The notes beneath the pieces are model-generated. The model saw only the letters and a list, made by a program, of their open reading frames with translations, searched no databases and was not told where the DNA came from. A program made the translations under genes and the position numbers. Source: Methanoregula sp. (GTDB lineage: Archaea; Halobacteriota; Methanomicrobia; Methanomicrobiales; Methanospirillaceae). From it: a stretch of DNA of 20,205 bases. Below, piece after piece: positions 7,115 to 12,898 of the stretch (positions within the stretch are counted from its first letter, which is position 1; every line of letters begins with the position of its first letter). The stretch lies in the NCBI GenBank assembly GCA_023228295.1, contig JALOBP010000060.1, forward strand, positions 1 to 20,205, given 5' to 3'.

Positions 7115-7144
7115 GAATGCGGGCGATAACTCAATAGTGAGATT

Positions 7145-7747
7145 ATGACCGAGACCAATATTCCAGAAAAACCGGAAAACGCCGCGGAACTCGAGAAACA
7201 GGATGTTGAAAGCCTCATCAAGGCGCTCATCTATAATACCGATCCGCAGGTACGGCAGTATGCAGCCTACCTTTTAGGAAAAGCCAAAAATCCCCGGGCC
7301 ATCCAGCCCCTCGTTGAATCTCTGGCAGATTTCGACAAGTCTGTCCGCGAACAGTCAACACTGGCCCTCTCCGCAATCGGTAAGGCTGCGGTTGAGCCGC
7401 TTGCTGAGGCAATGAAGGAGCCCAAGTGGGAGACCCGGTACCGTGCGGCCGAAGCCCTCGGGAAGATTGCTGACGAGAAAGCTGTCCAGCCGCTTATCAA
7501 GGGTTTAAAGGACAACCGCGACCATGTGCGCTACATGGCAGCCAAAGGCCTGCGTGAACTGGGCGACTCCAATGCGATTGAGCCGATGATTATTCTTCTG
7601 AAGGATGAGAATTATTACGTCCGTATGATGGCGATACGGGCACTCGGTGCAATCGGCGGGAATAAGGCAACAGAAGCCCTGAATGCTGCGCTGGAGTCGG
7701 AAACGGATGCGAAAGTCAGGGAAGCAATCACAGAATCCCTGAAATAA
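7145..7747 (+). CDS. HEAT-repeat protein (PBS-lyase HEAT-like)
   Basis: A 200-residue soluble protein. After a short acidic N-terminus it consists of about six tandem HEAT-like helical pairs of about 31 residues. Each has the pattern AVxPLxxxLxDxxxxVRxxAAxALGxIG, for example AIQPLVESLADFDKSVREQ and AVQPLIKGLKDNRDHVRYM. Such PBS-lyase-type repeats form a curved scaffold for protein binding. In phycobilin lyases they are catalytic adaptors, but in methanogens they are generic interaction modules. No catalytic residues or extra domain are present. It has its own promoter and is followed by a T6 tract (7822-7827), so it is probably monocistronic. Confidence 0.93.
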   Translation: MTETNIPEKPENAAELEKQDVESLIKALIYNTDPQVRQYAAYLLGKAKNPRAIQPLVESLADFDKSVREQSTLALSAIGKAAVEPLAEAMKEPKWETRYRAAEALGKIADEKAVQPLIKGLKDNRDHVRYMAAKGLRELGDSNAIEPMIILLKDENYYVRMMAIRALGAIGGNKATEALNAALESETDAKVREAITESLK

Positions 7748-7821
7748 TCAAATTTCTCCGTGCCGGAGAGGTCTTTTCCGGTATTCCGACAGCAGTTCTC
7801 CTGCCGGATCGAATAGATCTC

Positions 7822-7827
7822 TTTTTT
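7822..7827 (+). terminator. T6 tract after the HEAT-repeat gene
   Basis: Six T residues lie 75 bases after the HEAT gene stop and ahead of AT-rich promoter-like sequence for the ankyrin gene (CATAAATACT at 7851-7860). Confidence 0.35.
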
Positions 7828-7885
7828 AATAACGGATAATAAAACAGAACTCATAAATACTGTTTGTGAGCAGGTGGTGAAAAAC

Positions 7886-9115
7886 ATGGTATCAGCATCC
7901 CCGGATACCCGGTTGATGGAAGCGGTCGACTCCGATACATTCGAAGCGGTACGGGCTGCGGTTGCCGGCGGGGCGGACATTAATATGCGGGGTGCCCACG
8001 GAGAAACACCCCTCATCAAGGCGATCCTGTGCGATGACATACGAATCTTCCGTTTCCTGCTCGAACGCGGAGCTGATGTCAATCTTGCAACTCTGAATGG
8101 TTACAGCCCGCTCACGTTTGCCTGCCTCCAGAATAATTTCGAGTACGTCCGGAGTATCCTTGCGTACCCGGCTGACCTTTCCGGTAAGACCGAGGAAGGC
8201 TGGACCCCCCTGCTCGTGGCCTCCACCAATTCGTCCATCTTTTATGATAATATGGACCATGAATTTTTCAAAGCCCTTATCGAGATTGTTCACAAATATT
8301 CCAAGTATCATCCGGATTATAACCCGGTCCGGATTGTCTCTCTTCTTGTAAAATCCGGCGCGGATCCCAACGTCTCAAACATGTTTGGTACAACCCCGCT
8401 GATGGCAGCTGCCAACATGGCAAATTACGAGATCTGCAGGCAGCTGCTTGAGAAGAACGCTGCAGTTGATCTCAGGGATACTGAAGGAAAAACTGCCCTG
8501 ACCTATGCGGTGATTGCTACCATTGAGGAGCTAATCGACAGCCTGATTCACCTGCGACTGGTCAGTTCAACGATCAAGCTCACCGACTTCATGACCCCGG
8601 ATATGCTCACCCTCCTCAAGCCGCACTTCGAACCACAGAAAGAGTTGTGTGTAAACTATCTCATTGAGAATGGGGCTGATTTCCGAGCCCGGGATAAGAA
8701 TGGGATTACAATCCTCACCCATGCTGCAAGGACGGGAAATCTCAACGTTGTCAAAAACCTTGTCGGGCATGGGGCAAATATCCACGAGAAATCCCCCCGG
8801 GGGATTACTGCGCTGTATGCCGCAGCCATCAATGGGCATACGGATATTGCCGGCTTCCTCATAACTGAGGGGGCCGATATCGATGTGCGGCTGAACGATG
8901 GCGAGACCCCCCTTATGGCCGCTGTCTGGAACGGGCAGGTGGAAATGGTGGAACTCCTCCTGAAACGAGGGGCAAACGTGCATGCCAGGAAAGTGGTCCC
9001 CTATAAATCGTCCGGGGAGTCAAGTCTTGTCTGGGCGGTCCACCGGCATCGCAATGAGAAGAGCGAGAACTATGACCTCATTTTCCAGCTGCTGGCCGAT
9101 GCCGGGGTAGAGTAG
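7886..9115 (+). CDS. Ankyrin-repeat protein
   Basis: A 409-residue protein built mainly of ankyrin repeats: GETPLIKAILCDDIRIFRFL, GYSPLTFACLQNNFEYV, GTTPLMAAANMANYEICRQL, GKTALTYAVIA, GITILTHAARTGNLNVV, GITALYAAAINGHTDIAGFL and GETPLMAAVWNGQVEMVELL. Most are joined by G-A-D/N-hydrophobic turns. Two longer helical insertions break the array, after the third and fifth repeats. No signal peptide or TM helix is seen, so it is a cytoplasmic binding scaffold whose partner is unknown. ATG 7886 is chosen because GGTGGTGA (7873-7880) ends five bases before it; the frame is open from GTG 7874, but the ribosome site overlaps that codon. The sensor-kinase gene starts 52 bases after the stop, probably in the same transcript. 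Confidence 0.93.
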   Translation: MVSASPDTRLMEAVDSDTFEAVRAAVAGGADINMRGAHGETPLIKAILCDDIRIFRFLLERGADVNLATLNGYSPLTFACLQNNFEYVRSILAYPADLSGKTEEGWTPLLVASTNSSIFYDNMDHEFFKALIEIVHKYSKYHPDYNPVRIVSLLVKSGADPNVSNMFGTTPLMAAANMANYEICRQLLEKNAAVDLRDTEGKTALTYAVIATIEELIDSLIHLRLVSSTIKLTDFMTPDMLTLLKPHFEPQKELCVNYLIENGADFRARDKNGITILTHAARTGNLNVVKNLVGHGANIHEKSPRGITALYAAAINGHTDIAGFLITEGADIDVRLNDGETPLMAAVWNGQVEMVELLLKRGANVHARKVVPYKSSGESSLVWAVHRHRNEKSENYDLIFQLLADAGVE

Positions 9116-9167
9116 TTCCTGGATCCGCCACCTGGTATCGTGCGGATTTTAGGCGGGAGAACAAACC

Positions 9168-11315
9168 ATGGGGGAAAAGAATAACCACGCCCCGCAGGGG
9201 CATTCATTTTCCCAGTTTATCCTCCTCTGCATGGTTGTTCTTGTTCTTTGTGTTGTCGCATTCCTCACGGTCAGTGATTATCTTTATACGAAAAACAATT
9301 TCGATCGCGAGGAGCACCTGCTCCAGATCCAGACCGAGCAGAATATTGAAGAGGCAATCCGGTTTAAGGACGCGTTGTGGAATACGTACGATGCCAGCTT
9401 AAACCAGCAGATGCGCCAGGGACTGGGTCTCGTATCAGATGAGTACGAGCGGGCAGGTGGTGATCCGGCCAGGATGGATCTCACCGCAGTCAAAACACGC
9501 ATGGGTGACGACATTGATATTTACATCATTGATGAGTCCGGAGTCATCATCTATACAACCTATGCGCCGGAACTGGGCATGGATTTCAAGACTATTCCCT
9601 CGTTTTACAAGTACCTGTCCAGAATTCGCACTGCGGACGGCTTCTTTCCGGACCGCATTGTCAATGAGCTGATGGGAGAGGGCAAATTCCGGAAATATGC
9701 CTATCAGCCGACCGTGGACCATAAGTATATCCTTGAGCTGGGGCTTACGGGACAGACTTTCGAGAATGTGAATGAGAAGATACTTGTCAATGACAATATC
9801 GATACGATCGTTGCGGTCAATCCTTATATCGAGGGCTACCGGATTTTCAACATGCTGGGTAGGCAGAGCGAGGATAACCGCCAGCCGGAACCGGCTGTGC
9901 AGGAGATCCTCATGGATGTTATCATTACCCGGTCGACCGTTGAGGTTCACGATCAGGAGCATTCACTAACCCGCCGCTACCTCTATATTGATCTTGAGGA
10001 TGAGACCTATGGATCGGATCCCAGCCGTATCGTTGAGGTGACCTACAGCGAGGATCTGATCCAGGAGTACCTCAACCAGCTCCTGCTTTACCATCTGCTG
10101 ACCGGCGCTGCAGCGATCCTTATTGGCTGTATCATCGCGTTCTTCCTCTCCCGCTGGATCACGCGTCCGGTTCAGGAGATAGTTTCTGATATTGAGATAA
10201 TCTCCCATGGTGACCTGGACCACCGGATCCGTCCAACGGAAAACCGTGAATTTACTCTTCTTGAGAACAGTATCAACACGATGGTTGATTCCCTTCGGCA
10301 GGCCCTTCTGAAGATGCAGGATGATGAGATTTTCAAAAAAGAGATGATCGACCAGTTGCCGGTGGGCGTCTTCATCAAACGGGTTGATTCTGGCCATTAT
10401 ATCTTTTGGAACCGGACCTGTGAGAGGATGTTTGCGATGCCTGCTGCGATGATCCTTGGAAAAACAGACCGGGACGTTTTCCCTGCCGCTGTTGCCTCAG
10501 AGATTGAGAATGAGGATCTCCAGATTATCCGCAATCCCCGCAAGGTAAAAAGCAAGGTTGAGGATTCCCGTCTTCCCGGTGGGGGTGTCATTCACATGAT
10601 TACCGTGCCCATCCTGGATTCAAACGGGACGTTGCAGTTCATTGTAGGTATTTGTGAAGATGTCAGTCACGCAAATATCAACCTGAAAATGGATTTGCTT
10701 TTCAGCCTCACCCGCCATGATATCCTTGATAACCTCTCGGTCATCATGAACCACCTGGAACGTGCACAGCTCATCGATACGCATGACGAGATGCAGACCT
10801 TCTTTGAAAAGACAATCGGGTCGATCTCATCCATAAGGAACCAAATCTCATCGATGCGTGCACTCCAGGATATGGGGCTGGTCTCTCCCGCATGGCAGTC
10901 GGTACAGAAAGTAATGGACGATGCGCTGGGACTGTTGCCGCTACACCAGGTGACGATCCAACTGGATATCGATGGTGTTGAGATATATGCCGATCCCCTC
11001 CTTCCCCGGGTATTTTCCCTCCTGCTTGAAAATTCTTTCAAGAGTGGAGGCTCTGCACTCTCGATTATCATGATGTCGGCACAAATCCGTGGTGACACCC
11101 TCCATATCATCTACCAGGACGACAGCATGGGAGTGCCTGATACAGATAAGGAGAATATCTTCGAAATCGGGTATAGTGGTACAACCCTGCGGGGACTCTT
11201 TTTGATCCGCGAACTTCTGGGATACACAGGGATCATCATCCGGGAGATTGGGATATTTGGCAAAGGTGCCATCTTCGATATCCTGGTGCCCAGGGATAAG
11301 TTCAGGAAAAAGTAA
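9168..11315 (+). CDS. Sensor histidine kinase: extracellular Cache-like domain, HAMP, PAS, kinase core with altered G boxes
   Basis: A 715-residue membrane sensor. TM1 is at about 17-38; an extracellular region of about 265 residues with Cache-like features (VKTRMGDDIDIYIIDESG, GLTGQTF) follows; TM2 is at about 306-329; HAMP runs to about 380; and a PAS domain spans about 385-505. The kinase core opens with LTRHDILDNL, where His517 is the likely phospho-acceptor in the RHDI form common in methanogen kinases. It continues with an N box LLENSFKSGG (Asn622). The ATP lid motifs differ from the family: G1 reads DDSMGV where DDGVGI is usual, and G2 reads TTLRGLFLIRE where TGLGLFLIRE is usual. A ribosome site GGCGGGAGA precedes ATG 9168. 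It may be cotranscribed with the ankyrin gene; no response regulator adjoins it. Confidence 0.9.
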   Translation: MGEKNNHAPQGHSFSQFILLCMVVLVLCVVAFLTVSDYLYTKNNFDREEHLLQIQTEQNIEEAIRFKDALWNTYDASLNQQMRQGLGLVSDEYERAGGDPARMDLTAVKTRMGDDIDIYIIDESGVIIYTTYAPELGMDFKTIPSFYKYLSRIRTADGFFPDRIVNELMGEGKFRKYAYQPTVDHKYILELGLTGQTFENVNEKILVNDNIDTIVAVNPYIEGYRIFNMLGRQSEDNRQPEPAVQEILMDVIITRSTVEVHDQEHSLTRRYLYIDLEDETYGSDPSRIVEVTYSEDLIQEYLNQLLLYHLLTGAAAILIGCIIAFFLSRWITRPVQEIVSDIEIISHGDLDHRIRPTENREFTLLENSINTMVDSLRQALLKMQDDEIFKKEMIDQLPVGVFIKRVDSGHYIFWNRTCERMFAMPAAMILGKTDRDVFPAAVASEIENEDLQIIRNPRKVKSKVEDSRLPGGGVIHMITVPILDSNGTLQFIVGICEDVSHANINLKMDLLFSLTRHDILDNLSVIMNHLERAQLIDTHDEMQTFFEKTIGSISSIRNQISSMRALQDMGLVSPAWQSVQKVMDDALGLLPLHQVTIQLDIDGVEIYADPLLPRVFSLLLENSFKSGGSALSIIMMSAQIRGDTLHIIYQDDSMGVPDTDKENIFEIGYSGTTLRGLFLIRELLGYTGIIIREIGIFGKGAIFDILVPRDKFRKK

Positions 11316-11497
11316 TCCATCCCTTTCCCCCGGCCCGTTCCTTTGTAATGTCTCAAATTCCTGAATCCGGACTACTGCGTTATTGGTATCTGTGTCAGCA
11401 GTGACTGCGATAATTATTATATCGTCACCATGTGGGACGAGGCGCAGGAAATGTCCTGATGTATCCTCTTTTGCTGTTAAATATGGAAGAAAAATTC

Positions 11498-11506
11498 TAA
11501 TATATA
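11498..11506 (+). promoter_or_regulatory. TATA box of the ArsR-Hsp20 pair
   Basis: TAATATATA, centred 26 bases before the ATG at 11528, which places the transcription start at the start codon (leaderless). The rest of the 212-base gap from 11316 includes an imperfect palindrome CGATA-N7-TATCG near 11418-11434. It is a possible operator, but no experiment supports that. Confidence 0.7.
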
Positions 11507-11527
11507 CCAAACTAACATTACGTAAAT

Positions 11528-12154
11528 ATGCATGATGTTGCCGAGGCCGCTCGCCTGCTCGATATCCTCGGGAACAGGAACCGCCGTCGGATAATCGAAC
11601 TCCTGCGGCAGAAACCCTGTTTTGTGACCGAGATCTCCGATACCCTGATGCTCTCGCCAAAAGCGGTGATCGACCACCTCCAGATGCTGGAACGGGAAAC
11701 GATCCTATCCTGCCAGATGGACGAGCGCCGGCGGAAATACTACTATCTTGCTCATGATATCCTCATCGATATCAGTCTCAAGGAGATCCGGATCGTCAGC
11801 GCGGTTACGGATGAGGATACCGAGGAGAACGAGCGGCTGAAACAATCGGTTGCCATGCTCGGCCGTATGATCAAGGCCCATGACAAGATCTTAACGAGTC
11901 TTGAGCAAATCAATCACGATATCGAGATAAAGATCCATGATCTTGCCCAGAACCATAAGGATTTATTCCGGAGCGAACGAGAGGTTACTGTAGTAATTGC
12001 ACTCTCGCACGATTCCCTGACTCTTCCGGAACTGGTGGAGGCAACGGAGATCCCGCAGGACGCCCTTGCTGATATTCTTCGCAGGTTCGAGCGAAGGGGG
12101 ATCGTCAAACGCGGGAAAGACCGATATACCCTCAGAGGTGTCCATGCAGAATAA
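11528..12154 (+). CDS. ArsR-like transcriptional regulator with two winged-helix domains
   Basis: A 208-residue cytoplasmic protein. Residues 5-80 form an ArsR-type winged helix: LLDILGNRNRRRIIELLRQ, then the helix-turn-helix VTEISDTLMLSPKAVIDHLQMLER and a wing ILSCQMDERRRKYYYLA. The middle (about 95-150) is a helical, coiled-coil-like segment suited to dimerisation. The last 55 residues (LTLPELVEATEIPQDALADILRRFERRGIVKRG) read as a second winged helix. No metal-binding cysteine motif of the ArsR/SmtB metal sensors is present; the one Cys in helix two is isolated. It overlaps the Hsp20-like gene by 11 bases. The pair is therefore translationally linked, and heat or protein stress is a plausible signal (inference). 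Confidence 0.9.
   Translation: MHDVAEAARLLDILGNRNRRRIIELLRQKPCFVTEISDTLMLSPKAVIDHLQMLERETILSCQMDERRRKYYYLAHDILIDISLKEIRIVSAVTDEDTEENERLKQSVAMLGRMIKAHDKILTSLEQINHDIEIKIHDLAQNHKDLFRSEREVTVVIALSHDSLTLPELVEATEIPQDALADILRRFERRGIVKRGKDRYTLRGVHAE
12134..12140 (+). promoter_or_regulatory. Ribosome binding site inside the ArsR-like gene
   Basis: AGAGGTG lies 3 bases before ATG 12144 and within the last codons of the regulator gene. It selects 12144 over the longer open frame starting at 12066. Confidence 0.65.
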
Positions 12155-12563
12155 CCCAAATGGTCCCTACGATGATGTGTTTAGCAATCTTGCAAAGATT
12201 GTTGAGGATATTGTGAAGAACATGCCCGAGAGCCAGCATGCCAGGGTCATAGGCTATACGATCATTACCCGGCATACTGGTGCGGACGATCCTGATGTAT
12301 TCCGGTCACCCCTTTCGGGCGATGACAGGGCAATCCCCTACGAGATTGTGGAAACCGAGGATGATCTCTTCATCACGGCAACACTGCCGACAGATCCGAG
12401 AAATGCTCCGATTGCGGAGATCGAACCCGATGAGGTGAGGATCTGTATCGACGATAAGATCACCACCGTTCTTCTCCCCCACCCCATTGATCGGATCCAC
12501 AGCACGTATCGCGTCCACCGCGGAATAATGGATATCTCTCTTAAGAAAGTGCAGATCCGGTAA
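12144..12563 (+). CDS. Hsp20/alpha-crystallin-like protein
   Basis: A 139-residue protein. An N-terminal helical part (YDDVFSNLAKIVEDIVKNMP) and a variable segment are followed by about 70 residues with the beta-sandwich rhythm of an alpha-crystallin domain: IPYEIVETEDDLFITATLP, EIEPDEVRICIDDKITTVLLP and a closing STYRVHRGIMDISLKK. It lacks the usual C-terminal IxI tail and the A-x-x-x-n-GvL motif, so it is a divergent member. Relatives in archaea are sometimes annotated as Hsp20 or GvpH-like; no gas-vesicle gene is in this window. It overlaps the upstream ArsR-like gene by 11 bases with its own ribosome site. A role as a small chaperone or stress effector is inferred. Confidence 0.75.
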   Translation: MQNNPNGPYDDVFSNLAKIVEDIVKNMPESQHARVIGYTIITRHTGADDPDVFRSPLSGDDRAIPYEIVETEDDLFITATLPTDPRNAPIAEIEPDEVRICIDDKITTVLLPHPIDRIHSTYRVHRGIMDISLKKVQIR

Positions 12564-12623
12564 TTATCCCGTTTCATTAAAATAAACCCTCGCTGATATT
12601 CGGGATTTCGCAGCGGAATGGGA

Positions 12624-12857
12624 TCAGGCAAGTTTCCAGATTGCCCGATCCTGTCCGTCAAATACAATTTCCACATAGGTATTCTCCGGTTTCAGTGAAG
12701 CAGGAACAACATAGATTAAATATCCATCAACTACGTTGCCCAGTCCGGGATAGATAATAACCTGTGTTGTCCCATGAGCCCCGTAATTCTCGCAGAATTG
12801 TATGCCCGTAGAAAGTTTTGCCTGGCTGACTGTACAGAACAGTTGCCGCATATCCAT
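12624..12857 (-). CDS. Small hypothetical protein downstream of nrdD
   Basis: A 77-residue protein, 36 bases after the nrdD stop on the same strand. It contains two cysteines (Cys8, Cys22) and a beta-rich C-terminal two-thirds: TTQVIIYPGLGNVVDGYLIYVV, then ENTYVEIVFDGQDRAIWKL. Two features support it as real. A TATA element (TATAAATT) overlaps the nrdD stop codon about 38 bases upstream, and AGGAT lies before the ATG. I do not recognise the family. The string VVDGYL loosely resembles the RVxGY loop of glycyl-radical enzymes, but the Arg is missing and so are the usual downstream residues, so I do not assign that role. A second ATG at 12851 is an alternative start. Confidence 0.6.
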   Translation of the reverse strand: MDMRQLFCTVSQAKLSTGIQFCENYGAHGTTQVIIYPGLGNVVDGYLIYVVPASLKPENTYVEIVFDGQDRAIWKLA

Positions 12858-12889
12858 AACCGGTATCCTGAACGAATAAAAAACTGGTG

Positions 12890-12898
12890 AAATTTATA
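12890..12898 (-). promoter_or_regulatory. TATA box of the 77-codon gene, overlapping the nrdD stop
   Basis: TATAAATTT on the minus strand overlaps the TAA stop of nrdD. It would place a transcription start a few bases to about 12 bases before ATG 12857, so the small gene can be transcribed independently of nrdD. Confidence 0.5.

Noticed and set aside
10941..11660. 239-codon minus-strand frame crossing the gap before the ArsR-like gene.
   Set aside because: Both ends are antisense to recognised genes (kinase core and winged helix). The part in the gap has no promoter or ribosome site of its own.
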